Assembly (NCBI RefSeq): GCF_036346295.1
Contig: NZ_CP107819.1
Location: 5,890,001 to 5,954,000 of the forward strand
Direction of reading: 5' to 3'
DNA: 64,000 bases
DNA from: Streptomyces sp. NBC_00536
Lineage (GTDB): Bacteria; Actinomycetota; Actinomycetes; Streptomycetales; Streptomycetaceae
Part shown: piece after piece, positions 24,422 to 32,977 of the stretch
Numbering within the stretch: position 1 is the first letter of the stretch
How the letters are laid out: each line of letters opens with the position of its first letter
The notes under the pieces: generated by a model
What the model saw: only the letters and a program-made list of their open reading frames with translations
Told to the model about the DNA's origin: nothing
Databases searched by the model: none
Position numbers and translations under genes: made by a program

Positions 24422-25192
24422 ATGACCGAACAGAGCCCCGAGCCCAGGGACCCGTGGGCGCCGCCGGAGCGGCCCGCCGTGGATCTGGGCAAGCAGCAGG
24501 GCGCGCCGGGGGGCGCTCCCGCTCCGGGCGCGCAGGGAACGCCGGGACCGCAGGGCGCTCCGGGCGCGCCGGACCCGTCGGGCGTGCACGACCAGCCGAC
24601 GCTCATGGGAATGCCGGGCGCGGAGAGCGGTGGCCCGTCCTTCGGCGCGCCGCAGCCGGGGCCCGGATTCGCCCCGATACCGGGGGCGGCTCCGATACCC
24701 GGGGCGCCGTCGGCGCCCGCCTACGGGTATCCGGCGCAGCCCGCCCCGCCCGCGCCCGGTGCGCCCGGTGCCTACGGGTATCCGGTGGAACCGAACGCGT
24801 ACGGCTACCAGGGCTATCCGGGATACCCCGGGTACCCGGGCCAGCCCGGCTACCCGGGCGGTTACGCGGCCCCGCGCAACGGATTCGGCGTCACCGCGCT
24901 GGTCCTCGGCATCGTGTCCGTGGTCGGCTGCATCACCAGCGTCATCGCGATGATCGTGGGCATCCTGGCCGTGGTCTTCGGCGTCCTGGGCCGCCAGCGG
25001 GCCACGCGCGGCGAGGCCAACAACGCGGGGATGGCCCTGGCCGGCCTGATCCTGGGCATCGTCGGGATCGTGCTCGGCGGGCTCATGCTCGCGGCGATCG
25101 TGACCGGCATCATGGACGAGAGCCGGAAGGACCCCTACACCACGCCGCACGACTCCCCGGCCTCGGTCTCGCAGACGCCCTTCGGCACCTGA
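24422..25192 (+). CDS. DUF4190-type membrane protein with Pro/Gly-rich N-terminus
   Basis: A 256-residue protein. The first ~155 residues are low-complexity Pro/Gly/Ala with repeated GYPG/PGYPG units near 120-150, probably disordered and cytoplasmic. Two hydrophobic segments (about 158-185 and 200-225) separated by LGRQRATRGEANNAGMA form the DUF4190 domain common in actinobacterial membrane proteins. Function is unknown. The gene stands alone: it is divergent from add, and a 14-bp perfect terminator follows at 25220. Confidence 0.8.
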   Translation: MTEQSPEPRDPWAPPERPAVDLGKQQGAPGGAPAPGAQGTPGPQGAPGAPDPSGVHDQPTLMGMPGAESGGPSFGAPQPGPGFAPIPGAAPIPGAPSAPAYGYPAQPAPPAPGAPGAYGYPVEPNAYGYQGYPGYPGYPGQPGYPGGYAAPRNGFGVTALVLGIVSVVGCITSVIAMIVGILAVVFGVLGRQRATRGEANNAGMALAGLILGIVGIVLGGLMLAAIVTGIMDESRKDPYTTPHDSPASVSQTPFGT

Positions 25193-25219
25193 GCCGGCGC
25201 GTTCACGGTACGGACGCGC

Positions 25220-25260
25220 TCACCGTACGGGCGTACAGCGTGCCCGCGCCCGTACGGTGA
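25220..25260. terminator. Bidirectional terminator hairpin
   Basis: Positions 25220-25233 and 25247-25260 are perfect 14-bp inverted repeats with a 13-nt loop. They lie between the convergent genes ending at 25192 and 25265 and are well placed to end both transcripts. Confidence 0.8.
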
Positions 25261-25264
25261 CGGC

Positions 25265-26911
25265 TCACGCCTCCCAGGGCCAGCGAGCGTCGCGGCCGTC
25301 CTCCAGCAGGGACACCATGCGGAACGCCGCGTCGGTGAGCCCGCCGAAGACGTGCCGGTTGGCGCGGCCCGAGGGGCCGTGGCCCACCCGGTAACCGGCG
25401 AGGTTCCAGGTGTAGACGGGGACGTCCGGCGGTACCTGCTCGGTCGGGTCACCGGCGTGGTGGTACGCGGCCTGCTCGTCGGTGACGATCAGCACCCGGT
25501 CGTGCCCCGCGTAGTGCTTCCGTACCGCCTCGGTGGTGTCCGTGCCGCCGAGGTCGCCGAAGCGCTCCAGCAGCTTCAGGACCGACTCGCCCTTGGTGTA
25601 CGGCACGACCGCGCTGCCCGTGCCGAATTCGACGAGGTCCGCGCCGGCCGCCCGCAGGGCCAGTGCCGAGCCGAAGACCGCCGCCGCGTCCGCCCGGTTG
25701 AGCTGGGAACGCTCCGACAGCGGCTCCCACATGGAGCCCGACCGGTCGACCAGGATCAGCGTCCGGCCCGGCAGCGCGGGGACGGCCCCCAGCGAGTGCC
25801 CCAGCGCCCGCTCCAGCGGGTAGGCCCAGCGCAGCGAGGGCGCGTGCTGGTAGGCGGCCAGATAGCGGAAGGGGAACTGCCGGGACCGGGCGACCGCCTC
25901 CGGGTCGCTGATCCGCTCCGCGACGGCCGCCGCCACCTCGTCCGAGACCCCCGCCCGGTCGAAGTTGCGCAGGTTCCGCAGCAGGGCCATCGATCCCATG
26001 GACGGGATGACCGCCTCCCAGGCAGCCGCGTCCAGCGGCCCCTGGAGCCAGCCGGCCAGCGCCTCCCAGGTCATCCCGGCCGCCGCGAGCCGCTCCGCGC
26101 CGCCGGGCCCGGTGACCACGCCCCGCCGCTCGTCGACGGGCAGTTCCATGAGCGCCCGGTGGGCGGTCAGGGTACGGGCGCCCTCGGGCGGGACCGCGGA
26201 CTCCGGGTGGTGGCGCCGGTCCAGGGCGTACCGGAACAGCTCGCCCTGCCACGGCTTGGCCGGATCGGGTGAGGCGTGCACGAGGTTGAGGACATCGCCG
26301 AAGCGGTAGGCCCGCCCGGCGGAGGCGGTGTCGTACTTCAGCAGCGACCCGGCGGTGTAGAGACGGCGCACGGCGTCGGCGACCCCGCGCTTGACGGGCT
26401 TGGGCACGGCACGGCCGTGGGTCGCCGTCCAGTACGCGAGCAGCTCGCCGGGCTCGTCGGCCCGCCGCAGCACCGAGTCGACGACCTGCCGGTTCGAGGG
26501 CGCGTCCAGGGCTCCCGCGCCGTCGGCGCCCCCCTCAGAGCCACCTGACGCGTCGAGGCGGGCCTTGACGTACTCGGCGGCCCCGACGAGCGCCGCGGTG
26601 CGCATGTTCGCGTCCCCGCGCAGCCAGCCGAGCAGTCCGGCGGTCCACCGTGGGTCCCGGACGGCCAGCTCGCGCACCAGCGCGGTGTAGCGGTCGTCGC
26701 GCTGACCGGCGTCCTCGTGGAAGGTCCGCTGCGTCACGAAGTTGGCGACGGCCAGCAGGAAGAGTTCGGAGCGTGCGTCCCGCAGTCGGCCCCGGCCGCC
26801 CAGCGCGGTCGCGGCGGACCCGCCGGGCCCGGCGGTGGACCGTACGGGCGAGTGTGGAGCACCCTGCGGCGCGGGCGCGGGCGCGGTCGTGCGCCGATTG
26901 AAACGAGCCAT
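25265..26911 (-). CDS. rsr: Ro60 orthologue (TROVE plus VWA domain, Rsr)
   Basis: A 548-residue RNA-binding ring protein of the Ro60 family. Residues ~35-365 form the alpha-helical TROVE ring, which in characterised orthologues holds misfolded RNA ends and Y RNAs; the C-terminal VWA domain has an intact MIDAS with DRSGS (389-393), a threonine in GGTDTT and the aspartate of VTDEQ. The first ~30 residues are a Pro/Ala-rich tail. In bacteria this protein works with PNPase or other nucleases in rRNA maturation and RNA decay under stress. ATG 26911 has GGGGGGA upstream. A Y-RNA-like gene lies 57 nt upstream on the same strand. Confidence 0.93.
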   Translation of the reverse strand: MARFNRRTTAPAPAPQGAPHSPVRSTAGPGGSAATALGGRGRLRDARSELFLLAVANFVTQRTFHEDAGQRDDRYTALVRELAVRDPRWTAGLLGWLRGDANMRTAALVGAAEYVKARLDASGGSEGGADGAGALDAPSNRQVVDSVLRRADEPGELLAYWTATHGRAVPKPVKRGVADAVRRLYTAGSLLKYDTASAGRAYRFGDVLNLVHASPDPAKPWQGELFRYALDRRHHPESAVPPEGARTLTAHRALMELPVDERRGVVTGPGGAERLAAAGMTWEALAGWLQGPLDAAAWEAVIPSMGSMALLRNLRNFDRAGVSDEVAAAVAERISDPEAVARSRQFPFRYLAAYQHAPSLRWAYPLERALGHSLGAVPALPGRTLILVDRSGSMWEPLSERSQLNRADAAAVFGSALALRAAGADLVEFGTGSAVVPYTKGESVLKLLERFGDLGGTDTTEAVRKHYAGHDRVLIVTDEQAAYHHAGDPTEQVPPDVPVYTWNLAGYRVGHGPSGRANRHVFGGLTDAAFRMVSLLEDGRDARWPWEA

Positions 26912-26968
26912 GCGAATCCCCCCGAATTCGTACAAGGAAAGAGCGTGCGAGCGCGCGGGGGACGGCGA

Positions 26969-27116
26969 GCGTGGGGGATGCCCGAGATCAAGGTCGGTGA
27001 CGGTGTAGTCGCCTGCTCTACCAGACTGAGCTACCGGCCGGAGCCGGGCGGGATTCGAACCCGCGACACATCGATCCGGAAGGAACCGTCGCCTGCGCAC
27101 CGGGCATCCTCCACGC
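26969..27116 (-). ncRNA. YrlA-like bacterial Y RNA (circularly permuted tRNA mimic)
   Basis: Read on the minus strand from 27116. The ends pair over 16 positions (27116-27101 with 26984-26969, one A-C mismatch), as in the Ro-binding helix of Y RNAs; a second 6-bp helix pairs 27090-27085 with 27004-26999. Inside lies a T-arm (stem 27064-27060/27052-27048, loop TTCGAAT), then a 5-bp arm capped by a UCCG tetraloop (27047-27034), TA, and a D-arm (GCTC/GAGC, loop AGTCTGGTA). The T-arm comes before the D-arm and the acceptor end is closed, so this cannot be a tRNA. This permuted layout is that of YrlA-class Y RNAs, and the Ro60 gene follows 57 nt downstream. Confidence 0.88.
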
Positions 27117-27277
27117 ACGTCTCCCGAGATCGGATCGGCAGCGGCGGTTTCGTGGAAGAAGGAGCCGCGGCCCGCGCACCGGGACACGTCGTCACTGTAG
27201 GAGCAGGGCTCCGCACTCCGCCACGGCTTTACCGCGGCCCCTCAGCCCCGCGCGGCCCCTCAGCCCTGCGCCGCCCC

Positions 27278-27829
27278 TCAGCCCTGTGCGGCCAGCCGCT
27301 CCCGGGCCTCCATCAGCGCGAAGCCCAGCAGGTTCAGGCCGCGCCAGCGCGCCGGATCCAGCGCCTTGGGATCGTCGGCCGCCAGCCCGATCCCCCAGAT
27401 CCGGTCCACCGGGGACGCCTCCACCAGCACCCGCTTGCCGGTGCCGAGGAGGTACGCGCGCAGTTCGGGCGAGGAGGCGAATTTGGCCGTGCTGCCCGCC
27501 ACCACGATCCCGAAGCGCTCGCGCTCCCACGTGTCCGGGTCGAAGGCGCGCACCAGCCGACCGGCGTTCTTCGCCTGCGCGGGGCTCTTCGCCGCCAGCG
27601 CCGCGCGCTCCGCGTCCGCGTCCCCGAACAACCGTGCCTTCTCGGCCATCATCCAGTGTTCGGCGGTGGCGTAGCGGACCTCACCCACGGTGAAGGGCGC
27701 GGGCCACCACTGACTGAGGCAGCTCGGGCCGAGCGTCCCGTCGGGCCGGGGCGCGTGTCCCCAGAACGGCAGATACTTGACTCGTTCACCCCTGTTGACC
27801 TGCTTGATCAGTCCGTCGATCTTCTCCAT
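27278..27829 (-). CDS. NADAR-family protein
   Basis: A 183-residue protein of the NADAR (YbiA/RibX-like) fold. The family cuts N-glycosidic bonds in riboflavin intermediates or ADP-ribose-linked molecules; some members remove ADP-ribose from guanine bases. Visible family features are FWGHAP near residue 22, the ATAEHWMMAEKARLFGD helix and DRIWGIGL near the C-terminus. ATG 27829 begins MEKIDGLIKQ; it lacks a strong ribosome site and upstream in-frame starts exist. It is on the same strand as the Y RNA and Ro60 genes, 161 nt upstream of the RNA. Confidence 0.82.
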   Translation of the reverse strand: MEKIDGLIKQVNRGERVKYLPFWGHAPRPDGTLGPSCLSQWWPAPFTVGEVRYATAEHWMMAEKARLFGDADAERAALAAKSPAQAKNAGRLVRAFDPDTWERERFGIVVAGSTAKFASSPELRAYLLGTGKRVLVEASPVDRIWGIGLAADDPKALDPARWRGLNLLGFALMEARERLAAQG

Positions 27830-27900
27830 GCACGCGAGTCTGACAGCCGCCACGGACACTTCGTACGGGATTTGAGGTCCTCCTCGACACATGGTCGACC

Positions 27901-27936
27901 GATTCCGTCGCGTAATCAAAAGGCAACAACGGAATC
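27901..27936. promoter_or_regulatory. 8-bp inverted repeat upstream of the second aldehyde dehydrogenase
   Basis: GATTCCGT (27901-27908) and ACGGAATC (27929-27936) are perfect inverted repeats 20 nt apart, in an unusually AT-rich stretch (CGTAATCAAAAGGC) of the gap between the divergent NADAR and dehydrogenase genes. A short stem (27941-27949/27954-27962) follows. A regulator site is plausible but unproven. Confidence 0.4.
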
Positions 27937-28003
27937 ACTTGGCGGAGGGCAGCCCCTCTGCCAGGATCGGCACTCAATTCGAGCTGTAGCTACGGAGAGC
28001 GCG

Positions 28004-29518
28004 ATGGGCAACCGCTTCCAGGTCAAAGACCGATTCGCAGACGGCGCGCAATACATCGACGGCCGGCTGAGAGCCGGTACCTCGGGCGCGTCACACACCG
28101 TCGTCGACCCGGCCACCGGCCACGAGGTCCTCACTTACGAACTGGCGAGCACGGCCGATGTCGACGAGGCCGTCGCCGCCGCCAAGCGGGCCTTCCCCGG
28201 CTGGTCCGGGGCCACCCCGGGCGAGCGCTCGGACGCCCTGCACCGGCTGGCCGGCGTACTGGCCGAGCAGGCCGCGGACTTCGCCTTCGCGGAGTCCCTG
28301 CAGTGCGGCAAGCCGGTGAAACTGTCCACGGAGTTCGACGTACCGGGGACCATCGACAACACCGCCTTCTTCGCGGGCGCCGCGCGGCACCTCCAGGGGC
28401 AGGCCGCCGCCGAGTACTCGGGGGACCACACCTCTGCCGTGCGCCGCGAGGCGATCGGCGTGGTCGGCTCCATCGCCCCCTGGAACTATCCGCTCCAGAT
28501 GGCGGCCTGGAAGATCCTCCCGGCGATCGCCGCGGGCAACACGATCGTCCTGAAGCCGGCCGAGCTGACCCCGCTGACCTCGCTGATGTTCGCCCAGGCG
28601 GCCCAGCTGGCCGGGATCCCCGACGGCGTGATCAACATCGTCACCGGCGCGGGCCGCACCGCGGGCGAGCACCTCGTGGGCCACCCCGACGTGGTCATGA
28701 CCTCCTTCACCGGCTCCACCGGGGTCGGCAAGCGGGTCGCCGAGATCGCCACCGCCACCGTCAAGCGGCTCCACCTGGAGCTGGGCGGCAAGGCCCCCTT
28801 CCTGGTCTTCGACGACGCGGACCTGGAAGCGGCGGCGCACGGTGCGGTCGCCGCCTCGCTGATCAACACCGGCCAGGACTGCACGGCGGCCACCCGCGCC
28901 TACGTCCAGCGCCCGCTGCACGACGCCTTCGTCGCCCGGGTGGCCGAACTGATGGAGACCGTCCGGCTCGGGGACCCCTTCGACCCCTCCACCGACCTGG
29001 GCCCGCTCGTCTCGCACGCGCAGCGCGACCGGGTCGCCGGTTTCGTCGAGCGCGCCCGCGGCTACGCCACGGTCGTCACCGGTGGCGAGATCCCGGGCGG
29101 GGACCTCGCCGACGGCGCCTACTACCGGCCCACCCTGATCTCCGGAGCGGCCCAGGACAGCGAGGTCGTGCAGTGCGAGATCTTCGGCCCGGTGCTCGTG
29201 GTCCTGCCCTTCGACAGTGACGACGAGGGCATCGCGCTGGCCAACGACACCCCGTACGGCCTCGCGGCCTCCGCCTGGAGCCGCGACGTCTACCGGGCCG
29301 GCCGGGCCACCCGCGAGCTGAAGGCGGGCTGCGTCTGGGTCAACGACCACATTCCGATCATCAGCGAAATGCCCCACGGGGGCTACAAGGCCAGCGGTTT
29401 CGGAAAGGACATGAGCGCCTACTCCTTCGAGGAGTACACGCAGGTCAAGCACATCATGTACGACATCACCGCGGTCGCCGAGAAGGACTGGCACCGCACG
29501 ATCTTCGGGGACAGATAA
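28004..29518 (+). CDS. Gamma-aminobutyraldehyde dehydrogenase (second copy)
   Basis: A 504-residue aldehyde dehydrogenase. The base glutamate is in HLELGGKAP, the catalytic cysteine in NTGQDCTAA, and PWNYPLQMAAWK matches the aminobutyraldehyde group. The C-terminal ISEMPHGGYKASGFGKDMSAYSFEEY is nearly the same as in the copy at 15895-17334, but this protein has an extra ~25-residue C-terminal tail. Expected product is GABA from 4-aminobutanal. ATG 28004 has GGAGAG 4 nt upstream. It heads a run of co-oriented polyamine genes through 35260. Confidence 0.88.
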   Translation: MGNRFQVKDRFADGAQYIDGRLRAGTSGASHTVVDPATGHEVLTYELASTADVDEAVAAAKRAFPGWSGATPGERSDALHRLAGVLAEQAADFAFAESLQCGKPVKLSTEFDVPGTIDNTAFFAGAARHLQGQAAAEYSGDHTSAVRREAIGVVGSIAPWNYPLQMAAWKILPAIAAGNTIVLKPAELTPLTSLMFAQAAQLAGIPDGVINIVTGAGRTAGEHLVGHPDVVMTSFTGSTGVGKRVAEIATATVKRLHLELGGKAPFLVFDDADLEAAAHGAVAASLINTGQDCTAATRAYVQRPLHDAFVARVAELMETVRLGDPFDPSTDLGPLVSHAQRDRVAGFVERARGYATVVTGGEIPGGDLADGAYYRPTLISGAAQDSEVVQCEIFGPVLVVLPFDSDDEGIALANDTPYGLAASAWSRDVYRAGRATRELKAGCVWVNDHIPIISEMPHGGYKASGFGKDMSAYSFEEYTQVKHIMYDITAVAEKDWHRTIFGDR

Positions 29519-29566
29519 CCATCGCTGCCTGACCAGCGGCCCACCCCTCCCGAAAGGGCACAGCTC

Positions 29567-30820
29567 ATGGAGCAGTTCGAGCCCGACCGCCTCTCGGCGG
29601 CGCAGCTCGCCGCGATGCGGCGCAGTCTCACCAGCGGGCGCGGCGCCCTGACCCGCCGTTCGCTGCTGCGTGCCTCCGGTGTCGGAGCGCTCACCCTCGG
29701 CGGCCTCTCGGCGCTGAGCGCCTGTGGCATCCCGCCCGCCAAGCGGGCCGGGACCGGCGAACAGGCGGCCTCGGACGACCACTCGGCCCAGGAGAAGGAG
29801 ATCAACTTCTCCAACTGGACCGAGTACATGGACACCAGTGACGACCAGAAGACCCGTCCCACGCTGGACGAGTTCACCAAGCGCACCGGCATCAAGGTCA
29901 AGTACTCCGAGGACATCAACGACAACGTCGAGTTCTTCGGCAAGATCCGCCCCCAGCTCGCGGCCGGCCAGGACACCGGCCGCGACCTGATCGTCGTCAC
30001 CGACTGGCTGGCCGCGCGCATCATCCGGCTCGGCTGGGCGCAGAAGCTCGACCCCGCACTGCTCCCGCACGCCTTCGCGAACCTGTCCCCGCAGTTCCGC
30101 AGCCCCGACTGGGACCCGGGCCGTTCCTACAGCTACCCCTGGACCGGCATCTCCACCGTCATCGCCTACAACGCCAAGGCCACCGACGGCAAGAAGGTCG
30201 ACTCCGTCACCCAGCTCCTGGACGACCCCACGCTCAAGGGCCGGGTGGGCTTCCTCACCGAGATGCGCGACAGCGTCGGCATGACCCTCCTCGACCAGGG
30301 CAAGGACCCGGCGAACTTCACCACCGCGGACTTCGACGGCGCCATCGGCCGGCTCCAGAAGGGCGTGGACAGCAAGCAGATCCGCCGCTTCACCGGCAAC
30401 GACTACACGGCGGACCTCGACAAGGGCGACATCGCGGCCTGCCTCGCCTGGGCGGGCGACATCATCCAGCTCCAGGCGGGCAACCCCGACATCAAGTACG
30501 CGATCCCCGCGGCCGGTTACATCACCTCCAGCGACAACATGCTGGTCCCGGCCCACGCCCGGCACAAGGCGAACGCCGAGAAGCTCATGGACTACTACTA
30601 CGAGCTGCCCGTCGCCGCCCAGCTGGCCGCGTACATCAGTTACGTCTGCCCCGTCGAAGGCGTCAAGGACGATCTCGCCAAGATCAACCCGGCGCTCGCG
30701 GACAACACCCTGATCGTCCCGGACAAGGCGATGACCGCCAAGTCCCACGCCTTCCGTTCCCTCAGCAGTGAGGAAGAGACGGCGTACGAGGAGAAGTTCA
30801 CCAAGCTCATCGGCGCCTAG
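29567..30820 (+). CDS. potD: Spermidine/putrescine ABC transporter substrate-binding lipoprotein
   Basis: A 417-residue PotD-type binding protein. An unusually long n-region precedes a twin-arginine pair (R30-R31) and lipobox LSAC with C53, so Tat export and lipidation are likely. The mature part begins EINFSNWTEYMDTSDDQK, with NDNVEFFGKIRPQL and RFTGNDYTADLDKGDI as in polyamine binders. It begins 48 nt after the aldehyde dehydrogenase and 85 nt before potA, giving the complete transporter set potD-A-B-C. Putrescine or spermidine specificity is inferred from family and neighbours. Confidence 0.9.
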   Translation: MEQFEPDRLSAAQLAAMRRSLTSGRGALTRRSLLRASGVGALTLGGLSALSACGIPPAKRAGTGEQAASDDHSAQEKEINFSNWTEYMDTSDDQKTRPTLDEFTKRTGIKVKYSEDINDNVEFFGKIRPQLAAGQDTGRDLIVVTDWLAARIIRLGWAQKLDPALLPHAFANLSPQFRSPDWDPGRSYSYPWTGISTVIAYNAKATDGKKVDSVTQLLDDPTLKGRVGFLTEMRDSVGMTLLDQGKDPANFTTADFDGAIGRLQKGVDSKQIRRFTGNDYTADLDKGDIAACLAWAGDIIQLQAGNPDIKYAIPAAGYITSSDNMLVPAHARHKANAEKLMDYYYELPVAAQLAAYISYVCPVEGVKDDLAKINPALADNTLIVPDKAMTAKSHAFRSLSSEEETAYEEKFTKLIGA

Positions 30821-30905
30821 CCGACCGCGCCTCCGGCCGACCCGCAGGTCCGGCCCCTGGCTCCCGTTCCGGCCCCTTGACCGCACCCAACTCCGGGATC
30901 CCTCC

Positions 30906-32057
30906 ATGACTGACAAGACCGAGGGCGGCGACGTCCGCCTCACCGGGATCAGCAAGCACTACGGCTCCTTCACCGCCGTGCACCCGCTCGATCTCACCAT
31001 CCCCCAGGGCTCCTTCTTCGCCCTGCTCGGCGCCTCCGGCTGCGGGAAGACCACCACCCTGCGGATGATCGCCGGACTGGAGGAGCCCTCGACCGGTACG
31101 GTCCACCTCGGCGACACCGCCGTCACGCACCTCCCGCCGTACAAGCGCCCGGTGAACACCGTCTTCCAGAGCTACGCGCTCTTCCCCCACCTCGACGTCA
31201 CCGAGAACATCGCCTTCGGGCTGCGCCGCCGCGGCATCAAGTCCGTGAAGAAGCAGGTCGACGACATGCTGGAACTGGTCCAGCTCGGCCAGTTCGCCCA
31301 GCGCAAGCCGCACCAGCTCTCCGGCGGCCAGCAGCAGCGCGTCGCCGTCGCCCGCGCCCTGATCAACCACCCCCAGGTGCTCCTCCTCGACGAGCCGCTC
31401 GGCGCCCTCGACCTCAAGCTGCGCCGCCAGATGCAGCTGGAACTCAAGCGCATCCAGACCGAGGTGGGCATCACCTTCGTCCACGTCACGCACGACCAGG
31501 AAGAGGCCATGACCATGGCCGACACGGTCGCCGTGATGAACGGCGGCCGGGTCGAGCAGCTCGGCGCCCCCGCCGAGCTGTACGAGAACCCGCGCACCAC
31601 CTTCGTCGCCAACTTCCTCGGCACCTCCAACCTCATCGAGGCCGAGGTCCTGGAGAGCAGCGCCGCCGACATCACCGTCAGCTCGGCCGGAACCAAGCTC
31701 AGGCTGCCCGCGGCGCGATGTTCGACCACGCCCCGCACCGGCGGAAAGCTGCTGGTCGGCGTGCGTCCCGAGAAGATCTCCCTGGCCCACGCGGACGAGG
31801 AGCACACCATCGCGGCCGGCCGCAACAAGGTCCCCGGCCGGATCGTCGACTCCTCCTTCATCGGGGTCTCCACGCAGTTCATCATCGACAGCCCGGTCTG
31901 CCCCGAGCTGGAGGTCTACGCCCAGAACATCGAGCGGGACGCGCGCCTGGCCCCCGGCGCCGAGGTGATCCTCCACTGGAACCCCGAGCACACCTTCGGC
32001 CTCGACGCGGACCAGGACATCGACGCGGGCGCGCTGACGGTGGAGGAGGGGGTATGA
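30906..32057 (+). CDS. potA: Spermidine/putrescine ABC transporter ATPase
   Basis: A 383-residue ABC ATPase. Walker [10 protein letters not shown] is at 42-50, the Q-loop in [11 protein letters not shown], the signature [15 protein letters not shown] in the middle, Walker [13 protein letters not shown], and the H-loop in [12 protein letters not shown]-terminal OB/TOBE domain (after ~residue 240, with [12 protein letters not shown]) is typical of PotA. It energises PotBC import from the cytoplasm. ATG 30906 lacks a strong ribosome site; the stop overlaps potB as ATGA. Confidence 0.93.
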   Translation: MTDKTEGGDVRLTGISKHYGSFTAVHPLDLTIPQGSFFALLGASGCGKTTTLRMIAGLEEPSTGTVHLGDTAVTHLPPYKRPVNTVFQSYALFPHLDVTENIAFGLRRRGIKSVKKQVDDMLELVQLGQFAQRKPHQLSGGQQQRVAVARALINHPQVLLLDEPLGALDLKLRRQMQLELKRIQTEVGITFVHVTHDQEEAMTMADTVAVMNGGRVEQLGAPAELYENPRTTFVANFLGTSNLIEAEVLESSAADITVSSAGTKLRLPAARCSTTPRTGGKLLVGVRPEKISLAHADEEHTIAAGRNKVPGRIVDSSFIGVSTQFIIDSPVCPELEVYAQNIERDARLAPGAEVILHWNPEHTFGLDADQDIDAGALTVEEGV

Positions 32058-32977
32058 CCGCCACCGAAGCCCCGCCCCGGGCGGCCGCGGAGCCCCCGGT
32101 CCACAAGCCCTCCGTGCGCAAGCGGCTGATCCCGTACTGGCTGCTGCTCCCCGGCATCCTGTGGCTGCTCGTCTTCTTCGTCCTCCCGATGGTCTACCAG
32201 GCCTCCACCTCGGTGCAGACCGGTTCCCTGGAGGAGGGCTTCAAGGTCACCTGGCACTTCCAGACCTACTGGGACGCCTTCACCCAGTACTACCCGCAGT
32301 TCCTGCGCTCGCTGCTCTACGCGGGCACCGCGACCGCGCTGTGCCTGCTGCTCGGCTACCCGCTGGCCTACCTGATCGCCTTCCGGGCGGGACGTTGGCG
32401 CAATCTCCTGCTGATCCTGGTCATCGCGCCGTTCTTCACCAGCTTCCTGATCCGCACCCTGGCCTGGAAGACGATCCTGGCCGACGGCGGTCCGGTGGTC
32501 GGCGTCCTGAACAAGATCGGGTTCCTGGACGTCACCAGCTGGCTCGGGATGACCGAGGGCGACCGGGTGCTCGCCACGCCGCTCGCCGTGGTGTGCGGTC
32601 TGACGTACAACTTCCTCCCCTTCATGATCCTGCCGCTCTACACCTCGCTGGAGCGGATCGACACCCGCCTGCACGAGGCGGCCGGGGACCTGTACGCCCG
32701 CCCCTTCACCACCTTCCGCAAGGTCACCTTCCCGCTGTCGATGCCGGGCGTGGTCTCGGGGACCCTGCTCACCTTCATCCCGGCGAGCGGCGACTACGTC
32801 AACGCGGAACTGCTCGGCTCCACCGACACCCGCATGATCGGCAACGTGATCCAGTCGCAGTACCTGCGGATCCTCGACTATCCGACCGCGGCCGCGCTGT
32901 CCTTCATCCTCATGGCCATCGTGCTGGTCATGGTCACCGTCTACATCCGCCGAGCGGGAACGGAGGACCTGGTCTGA
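32054..32977 (+). CDS. potB: Spermidine/putrescine ABC transporter permease PotB
   Basis: A 307-residue permease with six hydrophobic segments starting near residue 26 and a Pro-rich cytoplasmic N-terminus. The EAA loop reads HEAAGDLYARPFTTFRKVTFPLSMPG, as in PotB/PotH. It forms a heterodimer channel with PotC. ATG 32054 overlaps the potA stop by 4 nt after GGAGGAGGGG, a strong ribosome site; its stop overlaps potC as TGATG. Confidence 0.92.
   Translation: MTATEAPPRAAAEPPVHKPSVRKRLIPYWLLLPGILWLLVFFVLPMVYQASTSVQTGSLEEGFKVTWHFQTYWDAFTQYYPQFLRSLLYAGTATALCLLLGYPLAYLIAFRAGRWRNLLLILVIAPFFTSFLIRTLAWKTILADGGPVVGVLNKIGFLDVTSWLGMTEGDRVLATPLAVVCGLTYNFLPFMILPLYTSLERIDTRLHEAAGDLYARPFTTFRKVTFPLSMPGVVSGTLLTFIPASGDYVNAELLGSTDTRMIGNVIQSQYLRILDYPTAAALSFILMAIVLVMVTVYIRRAGTEDLV

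Noticed and set aside
27015..27064. Possible ordinary tRNA gene on the minus strand (T-arm and D-arm sequences are perfect).
   Set aside because: The T-arm precedes the D-arm, the acceptor-like arm is closed by a tetraloop, and there is no anticodon arm between D and T, so no cloverleaf can form. It fits a Y RNA.
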